Source: Cohnella lupini (GTDB lineage: Bacteria; Bacillota; Bacilli; Paenibacillales; Paenibacillaceae). Taken from it: a stretch of DNA of 64,000 nt. This document shows, piece by piece, positions 1 to 8,450 of the stretch. Within the stretch, counting starts at the first letter, position 1; every line of letters starts with the position of its first letter. The notes under the pieces were generated by a model, which saw only the letters and a program-made list of their open reading frames with translations, was not told the DNA's origin and made no database searches. The DNA is taken from NCBI RefSeq assembly GCF_003386205.1, contig NZ_QRDY01000005.1:62001-126000 (forward strand), written 5' to 3'. Made by a program: the position numbers and the translations under genes.

Positions 1-551
1 ATATCCTCCGCGCTGAATACTCTGCCGGGGTTGCTCGCAAGCAAATGAAGGATGCCGAATTCCGTCGAAGTCAGATGAACCTGACGACCGTTCACTTCAG
101 CGGAATGAGTCGCTTTATTGATCGTCAGCTCGTTGATCTTGAGCAAGCCTTCCTCCTCCGGCGTAGCTGTTGCTTGCTGTCCGTATTGATAAGCGCGCCT
201 TAAGAGCGTCTTAACTCGCACTACCAGCTCCAAAGGGTTGAACGGCTTGACGACGTAATCGTCTGCGCCAGTCATAAGACCGAGGATTTTGTCCATGTCT
301 TCCGCTTTGGCGCTGACCATGAGAATAGGAATCGCGGCCGTTTCGCGAATGCGCCGACACACTTCCAGTCCGTCCATCTTCGGCATCATGACGTCGAGCA
401 CGACGAGGTGGTACGCCTGTCCCGCGATCTTGTCCATCGCTTCTTCCCCGTCATGCGCTTGAGAGGTCTCGAAGCCTTCGTTCCGCAAATAAATATCGAT
501 CAGATTGGCGATTTCACGGTCATCGTCAACGATGAGAATGGATTTGGACAT
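1..551 (-). CDS. OmpR/PhoB-family response regulator (C-terminus beyond window)
   Basis: This is a two-component response regulator, a DNA-binding transcription factor activated by phosphorylation from a partner histidine kinase. The ATG at 551 follows an AAAGGAG site. The receiver domain has the acidic pocket VDDD near residues 8-11, the phospho-acceptor Asp53 in VLDVMMPKMDG, and the conserved Lys in DDYVVKPF near residue 105. After a short linker the start of an OmpR-type winged-helix domain is visible (LTSTEFGILHLLASNPGRVF). The reading frame is open to the window edge, so the recognition helix and any downstream kinase gene are out of view. The exact regulon (PhoP-, VanR- or YycF-like) cannot be named from this part. 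Confidence 0.9.
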   Translation of the reverse strand, partial: MSKSILIVDDDREIANLIDIYLRNEGFETSQAHDGEEAMDKIAGQAYHLVVLDVMMPKMDGLEVCRRIRETAAIPILMVSAKAEDMDKILGLMTGADDYVVKPFNPLELVVRVKTLLRRAYQYGQQATATPEEEGLLKINELTINKATHSAEVNGRQVHLTSTEFGILHLLASNPGRVFSAED

Positions 552-719
552 TCTTATTTATGCTCCTTTGCAAGGAAAAAATCATTGAGCTTTACGGTTT
601 ATCTTACCCACTATACCGCAACATTCCCTCTCTTGTCCGTAGAGCTTACAAGGTTTTACACTTCTTAAGAAAGCTTTAAGGTTTACTTTAGAATTACGGA
701 AATTTTCGCCGAAGGCAAA

Positions 720-770
720 AGAAAAACCGCTTGTCCAACCCGCCGACAAAGACGGACTTGGGACAAGCGG
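720..770 (-). terminator. Rho-independent terminator after the PrsA-like gene
   Basis: A 10-bp perfect stem (CCGCTTGTCC at 727-736 with GGACAAGCGG at 761-770) is followed on the minus strand by a T-rich run. It lies 30 bases beyond the stop of the foldase gene and separates it from the response regulator. Confidence 0.8.
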
Positions 771-799
771 AAGCGATAACTGATAACTCTAACAAACGA

Positions 800-1981
800 T
801 TACTGCGCTGCAGGAGACGCTTCCGGAGATGCTGGCGGCGTTGCCGACGCAGCCGGTTCCGGTTCCTTGACCAACAGGTTTTCGTAATTTCTGTCGGTTT
901 TCATTTTTTCGATCCAAGCTTGACCTTCCGTAGCGAACTTCTCGCTGAAGTACGTGCTCGAGACTAAATCTTTCACTTCGTCATAGGCAGGAACGACAGC
1001 TGGCTTGATATCCGTAACCTTGATGATATGGAAGCCGCTTTCCGCTTCTACTACGCCGCTCATTTCGCCTTTAGCTAATGCGAACGCTGCCGTTTCGAAG
1101 CCTTCGTTCATCATGCCCGGCTTAAAGAAATCGAGATCCCCGCCCTTGTCCTTAGATCCTGGATCCTGGGATTTCTCCTTGGCAAGCGTCGCGAAATCCT
1201 TGCCGGCCTTTAATTCGGCCAAGACGGCTTCCGCTTCTTCTTTAGTCGGAAGCAGAATGTGGGATGCTCTGACTTCTTTCGGAGTCGTCGCGAACGTCGT
1301 TTCTTTGTTTTTCTCGAAGTAAGCTTTCAAGTCATCCTCCGATGCCGGATGTTGCTTCTCGAACAACTTCTTGTATTTAAGCTGCGGCTTCACTTGCTTT
1401 TCCTTGAAGTCCGCCAAAGTCATGCCGGATTGTTGCAGAGCGGCTTCGAGATCAGCGTCCGTAGCCATTCCGTATTGCTTCATGAGGGCCTTGATCTCAA
1501 GCTGAACGTCCGCATCCGTGACGACAACTCCCGCCTTCTCGGATTCGGTATCGATCAATTGTTGCTCGGCCGTGCTGTCAACCAAAGCAGTTAATTGCTC
1601 GTCGCCCATTTGCTTGACGACCGAATCGTACAAATCGGATTTCTTGATCGTGATTCCGTCCATCTTTCCTACGACTTCGTTCATGTTTCCGCCGGACGGG
1701 TTTCTCACCAGTACGAAAACCAAAGCCGCTACGGCAATGACCGTAATCACCCATGGCACGAAATTGGCCGAAGCTTTCTTCTCCGGAGCCGCAGGTGCCG
1801 TCGGCGTAACCGAAGTCACGGCTTGTCCAGGCACGTCTTCAACGATAGTTCCCTCGTTTTTCTCTAGTTCGATCCCCTCTTGCTCATGATCGACGACAAC
1901 TTCCTTTTCCAACTCGTTCTCGATTTCTTGGTTCGTAACCCCATTCTTATCATTCAGTTCATTCTCGTTACGCTCGCTCAT
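800..1981 (-). CDS. PrsA/SurA-like membrane-anchored parvulin foldase
   Basis: A peptidyl-prolyl cis-trans isomerase of the PrsA/SurA type, which helps secreted proteins fold outside the membrane. The ATG at 1981 is preceded by GAAGGGGGAACTAAGCAA and gives 393 aa; a longer frame from 2023 lacks such a site. The N-terminal 60 or so residues are acidic and presumably cytoplasmic, then comes one transmembrane helix (FVPWVITVIAVAALVFVLV), a SurA-like N domain, and a parvulin domain from about residue 222 (VRASHILL... GGDLDFFKPGMM... GFHIIKV). The tail is Pro/Ala rich. There is no lipobox cysteine, so unlike classical PrsA it is not a lipoprotein but a type II membrane protein. It stands alone as a transcription unit. 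Confidence 0.85.
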   Translation of the reverse strand: MSERNENELNDKNGVTNQEIENELEKEVVVDHEQEGIELEKNEGTIVEDVPGQAVTSVTPTAPAAPEKKASANFVPWVITVIAVAALVFVLVRNPSGGNMNEVVGKMDGITIKKSDLYDSVVKQMGDEQLTALVDSTAEQQLIDTESEKAGVVVTDADVQLEIKALMKQYGMATDADLEAALQQSGMTLADFKEKQVKPQLKYKKLFEKQHPASEDDLKAYFEKNKETTFATTPKEVRASHILLPTKEEAEAVLAELKAGKDFATLAKEKSQDPGSKDKGGDLDFFKPGMMNEGFETAAFALAKGEMSGVVEAESGFHIIKVTDIKPAVVPAYDEVKDLVSSTYFSEKFATEGQAWIEKMKTDRNYENLLVKEPEPAASATPPASPEASPAAQ

Positions 1982-2048
1982 TTGCTTAGTTCCCCCTTCA
2001 TTTATACAACCGACCTTATTCACTATATCAGAATTTTTTTATTATACC

Positions 2049-2930
2049 TTAAAGAGACCTAAATTTTTTGCGAAATTGCATTGGCGTGCATGCATAACTC
2101 TCTTTGAATCTTTTGCTGAAATAGCTGAAATTATCGATACCGACTTCAAGAGCCGCTTCCGCTACCGTTATGCTCGAAGATTGCAGCAAGTTGGCTGCCC
2201 GTTGAATTCGATACTGATTAACGTATTCCATAGGCGTTTTTCTCATAAACGTTTTAAACACGCGGCTAAAATGACCGGAGCTCATCCCGGCATGCGAGGC
2301 TAATAGGGATACGGTTATGGGCTGTCCGCAATGATCTTCGACGTAAGCGACGACGCTTTTCAACCGATCGATCGTATCGTTATCGACTGCCTTGGCTTGG
2401 TCCTTCCTTTTCCATTGTTCATAGGTAATCAAATCCGCGAATATTAAATACAGCTCCGCCTTGATTCTCATTTCCCTGGCCGGATCGTTCGAATCGAAAA
2501 GCCGTTGCACTTTCGTAAGATGACCGATAACCGCCTGGCCCCATTCCGTCGTCTCGTCGTAAATAGACGGAAGCATGGCTTCTTCTCTTTGAAGGGGTTG
2601 CAAATATCGAGTTGCCGTTTCGTCTTTGCTTTCCGTAAACCAGTCCATATGAAATACGGCTGCCACGTATGTACATGGCGAGTCTTGAAGAGAATAACCG
2701 CCATGCACTTCGCCGCTTGGTACGAAAACACCTTGCCCGGCCTGAATTTCGTACGTCGTCAATCCGACCTGAAATACGGCTTGACCGCTTATAACCCATA
2801 AGAACTCGGCTTCGTCATGCCAGTGGTTGTCCAATATCGTATCTAGCGCTTTTCGCTCCTGAATGTAAAGCGACATCGGAAACCGCGGAGTCCCGTGCCG
2901 CCGGTTCTCACGTAACAGTCTGATGTCCAT
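2049..2930 (-). CDS. AraC-family regulator with cupin sensor domain
   Basis: A transcription regulator of 293 aa. The N-terminal part is a cupin-type AraC_binding domain that probably binds a sugar (HWHDEAEFLWVISG, then GVFVPSGEVHGG). The last 100 residues hold the two helix-turn-helix motifs of the AraC family (SLLASHAGMSSGHFSRVFK and AALEVGIDNFSYFSKRFK). I chose the ATG at 2930 (MDIRLL) because GGAG lies 7 bases upstream; the longer frame from 2972 has no site. It is divergent from the GH31 glycosidase at 3059, the usual arrangement for a local activator of that gene. No transporter genes adjoin. Confidence 0.85.
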   Translation of the reverse strand: MDIRLLRENRRHGTPRFPMSLYIQERKALDTILDNHWHDEAEFLWVISGQAVFQVGLTTYEIQAGQGVFVPSGEVHGGYSLQDSPCTYVAAVFHMDWFTESKDETATRYLQPLQREEAMLPSIYDETTEWGQAVIGHLTKVQRLFDSNDPAREMRIKAELYLIFADLITYEQWKRKDQAKAVDNDTIDRLKSVVAYVEDHCGQPITVSLLASHAGMSSGHFSRVFKTFMRKTPMEYVNQYRIQRAANLLQSSSITVAEAALEVGIDNFSYFSKRFKESYACTPMQFRKKFRSL

Positions 2931-2968
2931 GTCCCGACTCCATTCGATCATAATAATGATATTTAATA

Positions 2969-3009
2969 GCATTATAATGCAAGATATATAAAAATAATAT
3001 CACTATAAT
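2969..3009. promoter_or_regulatory. Divergent promoter region with palindrome (AraC/GH31)
   Basis: The intergenic stretch is very AT rich. It holds a perfect 12-bp palindrome GCATTATAATGC at 2969-2980 and a TATAAT hexamer at 3004-3009 that could be the -10 of the GH31 gene. The palindrome also contains TATAAT on both strands, so it could be overlapping -10 elements or an operator. No good -35 is visible. Confidence 0.35.
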
Positions 3010-3058
3010 GTTATTGAATGAACGAACACACAAGTTATGGAAGAAGGGATGATTTCCT

Positions 3059-5389
3059 ATGAAGTTTACCGACGGATACTGGATGACTCGCCAAGGTTAC
3101 GATTTGCTTAGTCCATATGAGATCCACGACGTTAAGATCGGCAAGGATTCCATTACCGTATACGCGACGCATCGCCATCTCGAGAATCGTGGCAACACGC
3201 TGAACGAACCTCTAATGACGTTGGAATTCTCGTCGCCGATTCCGGATATCATTCGAGTGAAGATGTACCACCATAAAGGCAAAGTTCGCAAAGGTCCTTC
3301 CTCGTTCGATTTATTGCCATCGGGCAATGTTCCGGTCAACGTGGAGGACAACGAGGAAACCGTCAGCATGACCAGCGGGCATACGACCGTCACTCTGACC
3401 AAGAAACACCCCATGACCATTACTTATACGCATAAAGGCAAGAAGCTGACGAGTAGCGGAACTAGATCGACCGCATACGTCAAGGCGGCCGACGGCAACC
3501 ATCATTTCCGCGAGCAACTATCGCTTAGCGTCGGAGAAACCGTCTACGGGCTTGGAGAAAGGTTTACTCCGTTCGTTAAGAACGGACAAGTCGTCGATAT
3601 CTGGAACCAAGACGGCGGAACGGCCTCCGAGCAGGCTTATAAAAACATTCCTTTCTATCTCACCAGTCGCGGGTATGGCGTGTTCGTAAACCATCCCGAG
3701 CTCGTGTCGTTCGAGGTCGGCTCCGAAATCGTATCCAAAACCCAATTCAGCGTTCAAGGCGAATCCTTAGAATATTTTCTGATCGGCGGAGATTCCCTTA
3801 AGGACGTCTTGCGCAACTACACTTCTCTTACCGGCAAACCCGCATTGCCTCCCGCATGGTCGTATGGACTGTGGTTAACGACATCATTTACGACGAACTA
3901 CGATGAAGCTACCGTTACCAGCTTCGTAGAGGGAATGGCCGAGCGCGATCTTCCGCTTGCCGTCTTTCATTTCGATTGCTTCTGGATGAAGGAATACGAA
4001 TGGTGTAATTTCGAATGGGACGAGCGAGTGTTCCCCGATCCCAAGGGCATGCTCCAACGCCTCAAAGCGAAAGGCTTGAAAATATGCGTATGGATCAATC
4101 CCTATATCGCTCAACGCTCCGCGTTATTCGATGAAGGCATGGAGAACGGGTACTTGCTTAAGAAAGCAGACGGCAGCGTCTGGCAATGGGATCTGTGGCA
4201 ATATGGCATGGGAATCGTCGATTTCACTAACCCGGCGGCTTGCCGATGGTTTCAAGACAAGTTATCGGCGCTCTTGGATATGGGAGTCGATAGCTTCAAA
4301 ACCGATTTCGGCGAAAGAATTCCTACCGACATCGTATACCACGACGGTTCGGATCCGATGCAAATGCATAATTACTACACTCAATTGTATAACAAGGTCG
4401 TATTCGAGTTATTGGAACAAAAACGCGGTAAAGGCGAAGCGGCTTTGTTCGCCAGATCCGCGACGGCCGGCGGCCAACAATTCCCCGTTCACTGGGGCGG
4501 CGATTGCGAGGCGACCTACGAATCCATGGCCGAAAGCCTTCGCGGAGGGCTGTCGCTAGGTTTGTCCGGCTTCGGCTATTGGAGTCACGATATCGGCGGA
4601 TTCGAGCAGAGCTCTCCTCCCGATTTATACAAACGTTGGGTGCAATTCGGTTTGCTATCCAGCCATAGCCGCCTGCACGGAAGCACTTCCTATCGCGTTC
4701 CTTGGTTATATGACGAAGAAGCCGTCGACGTCCTTCGATTCTTCACGAAGCTTAAGATGCGCCTGATGCCTTATCTCTTCGGCAAATCGGTGGAGTCGTC
4801 CGCTATCGGCATTCCGCTCATGCGAGCAATGGTGCTTGAGTTCGGAGACGATCCCACATGCGATTACGTAGATCGGCAATATATGCTGGGGGATTCTTTG
4901 CTCGTAGCACCGATCTTTAACCCTGAAGGCGATGCGACTTATTACTTGCCGCAAGGCACTTGGACGCATTTTCTCACCGGGGAGCAGGTACATGGCGGGG
5001 CTTGGCGTAAGGGAAAATACGACTATTTCGACCTTCCGTTATTTGCAAAAGAGAACAGCATGATTCCGGTAGGAAACGAAGAAAATCGGCCGGATTACGA
5101 GTATGCGGACGGAGTTACTCTTCATCTGTTCGCTCTGAAAGACGGCGCTACCGCTACCGCCTCCATTCCGACGATTCAGGGCAAGCCGCGATTGTCCGTC
5201 ACGGCAACCAGGGACGGCAACGCGATAAGCATACAGTCGGAAGGTAGCGCCAGCGATTGGAGTCTCCTTCTCCGAGGCATTTCTTCCGTCTCGCAGGTTT
5301 CTGGCGGCCAATTCATTTCTATGGAACAAGGCATTCAGCTCACGCCGGATCCTTCCGGCAGCTCCATGATCGTTCATCTCGACGCGTAA
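3059..5389 (+). CDS. GH31 alpha-xylosidase (YicI type)
   Basis: A glycoside hydrolase family 31 enzyme of 776 aa, close in length to YicI, which removes alpha-1,6-linked xylose from xyloglucan oligosaccharides such as isoprimeverose. The N-terminal beta-sandwich (to about residue 240) leads into the catalytic barrel. The nucleophile Asp416 lies in FKTDFGERIP and the acid/base Asp482 in HWGGDCEAT, the same numbers as in E. coli YicI. FGERIP is typical of alpha-xylosidases rather than alpha-glucosidases. There is no signal peptide, so the enzyme is cytoplasmic and needs imported substrate; no transporter is nearby. It is divergent from an AraC regulator and followed by a strong terminator. Confidence 0.9.
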   Translation: MKFTDGYWMTRQGYDLLSPYEIHDVKIGKDSITVYATHRHLENRGNTLNEPLMTLEFSSPIPDIIRVKMYHHKGKVRKGPSSFDLLPSGNVPVNVEDNEETVSMTSGHTTVTLTKKHPMTITYTHKGKKLTSSGTRSTAYVKAADGNHHFREQLSLSVGETVYGLGERFTPFVKNGQVVDIWNQDGGTASEQAYKNIPFYLTSRGYGVFVNHPELVSFEVGSEIVSKTQFSVQGESLEYFLIGGDSLKDVLRNYTSLTGKPALPPAWSYGLWLTTSFTTNYDEATVTSFVEGMAERDLPLAVFHFDCFWMKEYEWCNFEWDERVFPDPKGMLQRLKAKGLKICVWINPYIAQRSALFDEGMENGYLLKKADGSVWQWDLWQYGMGIVDFTNPAACRWFQDKLSALLDMGVDSFKTDFGERIPTDIVYHDGSDPMQMHNYYTQLYNKVVFELLEQKRGKGEAALFARSATAGGQQFPVHWGGDCEATYESMAESLRGGLSLGLSGFGYWSHDIGGFEQSSPPDLYKRWVQFGLLSSHSRLHGSTSYRVPWLYDEEAVDVLRFFTKLKMRLMPYLFGKSVESSAIGIPLMRAMVLEFGDDPTCDYVDRQYMLGDSLLVAPIFNPEGDATYYLPQGTWTHFLTGEQVHGGAWRKGKYDYFDLPLFAKENSMIPVGNEENRPDYEYADGVTLHLFALKDGATATASIPTIQGKPRLSVTATRDGNAISIQSEGSASDWSLLLRGISSVSQVSGGQFISMEQGIQLTPDPSGSSMIVHLDA

Positions 5390-5404
5390 TCCTTCTTCGT
5401 GCCT

Positions 5405-5457
5405 AATAAGGCCGTTCCTCCAATTATCATGTTGGCGGAACGGCCTTATTCTTTTTT
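5405..5457 (+). terminator. Terminator after GH31 gene
   Basis: A 14-bp perfect stem (AATAAGGCCGTTCC at 5405-5418 with its complement at 5437-5450) is followed by CTTTTTT. Confidence 0.9.
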
Positions 5458-5539
5458 GCATAATTTTCCTTCCCATATGAGAAACTATTCGGGCTTGCCA
5501 TATATTACACTAGCTCTTCACAGGGATGGATTAATCGTT

Positions 5540-5782
5540 ATGACCGACAGAGTGATAGCGTTCTTCGTGTTTATTGCCGCGGTCCCGTTGATCGATTTTC
5601 CAGCATACAAAAGAATGCCCTTCAAGGGAGCCGCTATTTACGTCGTATTGATGATCTCTGCCCTTTACTTGGGCTATATTTTCATAACCGGAGCGGCTTT
5701 GCCTAATATAACAGACCTAATCAGTTTTATTTACGGTGGACCCGCGGAAGCGTTAATGCGAATGTTTAAGCCTAACGAATAG
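5540..5782 (+). CDS. Small two-helix membrane protein of the ger operon (D-type)
   Basis: An 80-aa protein with two hydrophobic segments (VIAFFVFIAAVPLIDF and AAIYVVLMISALYLGYIFITG). The ATG at 5540 follows AGGGATGG; an open frame runs farther upstream but crosses the GH31 terminator. It is 20 bases ahead of the germinant-receptor B subunit gene. Small two-transmembrane proteins of about 75 residues encoded with gerA-type operons in Bacillus are known as D subunits and modulate receptor activity. That this protein does the same is inferred from size, topology and position. Confidence 0.7.
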   Translation: MTDRVIAFFVFIAAVPLIDFPAYKRMPFKGAAIYVVLMISALYLGYIFITGAALPNITDLISFIYGGPAEALMRMFKPNE

Positions 5783-5802
5783 CTTGGAGGCTTGTTACAC
5801 TT

Positions 5803-6921
5803 ATGGAACGAAAGGACAAGGATAAGCTCGATACTCTGCAAATGACTTGCCTAATGATCGCTTATACGACGGGTTCATCTATCGTCTTTATTCCTAATTC
5901 GATCTCTGAGGTCGCGCGCTCGACGTCCTGGTTATCTATGTTGATTTCTTTTTCGTACGGCATTATCGTTCTATTCTGCGTCTTGTATTTGCATCGAGCT
6001 CATAACGGGGTAAGCCTGATCGAGTATAGCAGAAGCCTCATAGGAAACGTTCTGACTTATTTCCTGTCGTTGCCCCTTATCCTTATGCTCTTTTTTAGTC
6101 TTCCCGGAGTGGTTGCGGGCATCGGAGAGTTTCTTTCCAGCGTCATGATGACCGAGACTCCCGGGTTCGTGTTCGATTCCTTGATTTTCATGATTGCGGC
6201 TTTTACCGTACGTTCGGGTGTCAAGGTGATGGCAAGGATGTTCGTCCTGCTTGTCGGAATCATGCTTGCGCTCACTCTTCTCGTCCTTTTGATGGCCATA
6301 CCCAACTACGACCCTCTATATCTGCTTCCTTTTTTCTCCAATGGCATTCGTCCCGTATTACATGGAGCTTTCATCTCGGCCGGATTTCCGTTCGGTGAAA
6401 TTTTTTTATTCTCCATGGTTTTTCCCTTCGTCCGCGGAAACGGCAAGATGGCTTCCGTAAAATCCATGTACCTAGCTTACGGTTTATCGGGTTCGGTCCT
6501 CCTTTTGTCCGTCGTCTGCAATTTAATGGCGTTCGGTCCCGCTACGGGAACGCTCAAGTATTCCTTGTACAGCTTGGCCAGCGTCATTCAGATCGCCGAT
6601 TTCATTCAACGAATCGAGGCGATCGTCGTCATCGCGCTAATTACGGGATCCTTTATGAAGGCTTGCATCTTCCTATTTATCCTCAATCAAATCATGGTCA
6701 AGCTTCTCGGGCTCAAAGATGAAAACACGCTTGTTTACCCCATTTCGCTTGTCAGTCTCATGCTTTCGTTAACGATGTTCAGAACGCCCGCCGAATTCAC
6801 GAAACAAGTCTATACGCTATGGCCGTTCACCGTGATCTTCATTGGAGGTGCCATCCTCTTTCTGCTCGCCGTAATCAGCTTGTTTAAACAAAAAAACCGC
6901 ACCTCCTCCGCGAAAGGGTGA
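5803..6921 (+). CDS. gerKB: Spore germinant receptor B subunit (GerAB/GerKB family)
   Basis: A 372-aa integral membrane protein of the spore germination permease family (APC superfamily fold), the subunit that binds germinant in the inner spore membrane. About ten transmembrane helices are apparent. The opening (LDTLQMTCLMIAYTTGSSIVFIP) is typical of GerAB proteins. A GGAGG site precedes the ATG. The A subunit starts five bases after its stop, so the two are translationally close. GerK-type naming is by general resemblance, as germinant specificity cannot be read from the sequence. Confidence 0.9.
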   Translation: MERKDKDKLDTLQMTCLMIAYTTGSSIVFIPNSISEVARSTSWLSMLISFSYGIIVLFCVLYLHRAHNGVSLIEYSRSLIGNVLTYFLSLPLILMLFFSLPGVVAGIGEFLSSVMMTETPGFVFDSLIFMIAAFTVRSGVKVMARMFVLLVGIMLALTLLVLLMAIPNYDPLYLLPFFSNGIRPVLHGAFISAGFPFGEIFLFSMVFPFVRGNGKMASVKSMYLAYGLSGSVLLLSVVCNLMAFGPATGTLKYSLYSLASVIQIADFIQRIEAIVVIALITGSFMKACIFLFILNQIMVKLLGLKDENTLVYPISLVSLMLSLTMFRTPAEFTKQVYTLWPFTVIFIGGAILFLLAVISLFKQKNRTSSAKG

Positions 6922-6925
6922 TTCG

Positions 6926-8437
6926 ATGTCCGATCAACGTACTTCGCGCCCGGACGATTCGCGTTTGACCGTCGACGGCTCTCAAAATCTAACCGCGATG
7001 AAGGCTATATTCGATCATTGCGAGGATATCGCTTTCGACGAATGGACCTTCGGCGACCGCTTCGAACATAACGTCTTTACGGTACATTGCGGTACTCTCG
7101 TTAAAGATCGGAACAAAAACCACCTTAGTAGCACGCTTCTGGATGCCAGCCGATCGCTTGCCGCGAATGAGCAGCTTACTCCCGAATTCATCGGACATTA
7201 CTTTCATAACCAGGGAATGACCTCGCAGCCTTTCAAGCTCTCGAATTCGCTCACGGAAACGGCCGATCTCGTTCTGGAAGGGTTTATCGCGCTTTTTTTC
7301 GATGGCTGGAATCATTCGATCTGTTATTACACGAGAGGCATAGAGAAGCGGGCCGTCATGGAGTCCATAGGCGAACCCGTTGTGCAAGGACCGCGGGAAG
7401 GAACGAATGAAAGCTTATCCACGAACTTAGGGATGATACGTCAACGCGTCAAAACCCCGAAATTAAAAGTCGAAGTCATTACCGCCGGCTCGAGCCTAAA
7501 AACAAAAATCGCTTACTTGTATTTGCAGGATGCTACGGATCCGGAGCTGCTGCTTGAATTCCGCAGCCGTATCCAAGGAATCGAGGAATACGAGGTTCTT
7601 GGCACGTCTTACGTGGAAGATTGGATCGAGGACTCTTCCTATTCCCCGTTCCCCCAATATCGTTACACGGAAAGAACGGATAACGCGGCTTCCGCCTTGC
7701 TGGACGGGAAAATACTCGTTCTAACCGATAATTCCCCGATGATACTGATCTGCCCTTCTCTTTTCGTCGACTTCTTCGGGACGAGCGAGGATTATTATGT
7801 AAGGACGGTTTTCGCTAGTTTAATTCGCCTTCTTCGGCTATTCGCTTTCTTCATTGCCCTCGTTCTTCCGAGTTTGTATATCGCTTTATCGACCTACCAT
7901 CCCGAGCTTATCCCGACCGTGCTTTTGCTCACCATACTGGATTCGCGAGAAGGCATTCCTTTCCCGGCCTTTTTCGAAGCGTTGGCGATGGAGGTATCCT
8001 TCGAGCTCCTCAGAGAAGCCGGTATTCGACTTCCTCGGCCAGTAGGATCCGCAGTTAGCATAGTAGGAGCCCTCGTCATCGGTCAAGCGGCGATCACGGC
8101 CCAGATCGCTTCTCCCATTATGGTGATTATCGTCGCGCTGACCGGCATCGCTTCATTCGCCATCCCTCATTACGATATGGCGATCGCCTTGCGAATCGTT
8201 AGATTTCCGCTTATGATCGCGGCAGGTATTCTAGGAGGATTCGGCTTAATGATCGGCTTTCTACTGATTCTGCTTCATCTGACTCGTTTGCACACGCTCG
8301 GACAACCCTATCTCTCGTCTCTGGCTCCGATCAAATTCAGAAACTTCAGGGATATTTTCGTGCGCTTCCCGTTGAGGCACTTGCTCGTTTCCCCAAGAAA
8401 TCGCAAGCTCATGAAAATCAGGCAAAAAGGTTCCTGA
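6926..8437 (+). CDS. gerKA: Spore germinant receptor A subunit (GerAA/GerKA family)
   Basis: A 503-aa protein of the GerA spore germination family. A hydrophilic N-terminal half of about 280 residues faces the spore core. It is followed by a membrane domain of five or so helices (residues about 290-470), with the conserved stretch FPAFFEALAMEVSFELLREAGIRLP cut by a turn near the second helix. The short C-terminal tail is basic. Recent work on the family describes GerAA as forming an oligomeric membrane channel that releases ions on germination. It sits between the B and C subunit genes, with 4 and 13 base gaps. Confidence 0.92.
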   Translation: MSDQRTSRPDDSRLTVDGSQNLTAMKAIFDHCEDIAFDEWTFGDRFEHNVFTVHCGTLVKDRNKNHLSSTLLDASRSLAANEQLTPEFIGHYFHNQGMTSQPFKLSNSLTETADLVLEGFIALFFDGWNHSICYYTRGIEKRAVMESIGEPVVQGPREGTNESLSTNLGMIRQRVKTPKLKVEVITAGSSLKTKIAYLYLQDATDPELLLEFRSRIQGIEEYEVLGTSYVEDWIEDSSYSPFPQYRYTERTDNAASALLDGKILVLTDNSPMILICPSLFVDFFGTSEDYYVRTVFASLIRLLRLFAFFIALVLPSLYIALSTYHPELIPTVLLLTILDSREGIPFPAFFEALAMEVSFELLREAGIRLPRPVGSAVSIVGALVIGQAAITAQIASPIMVIIVALTGIASFAIPHYDMAIALRIVRFPLMIAAGILGGFGLMIGFLLILLHLTRLHTLGQPYLSSLAPIKFRNFRDIFVRFPLRHLLVSPRNRKLMKIRQKGS

Positions 8438-8450
8438 GTGGGAGGCTTCA

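Noticed and set aside
5460-5539. Sigma-G promoter for the ger operon
   Set aside because: CATATGA- and CATATATTA-like motifs are present but none has correct spacing, so I did not call one.
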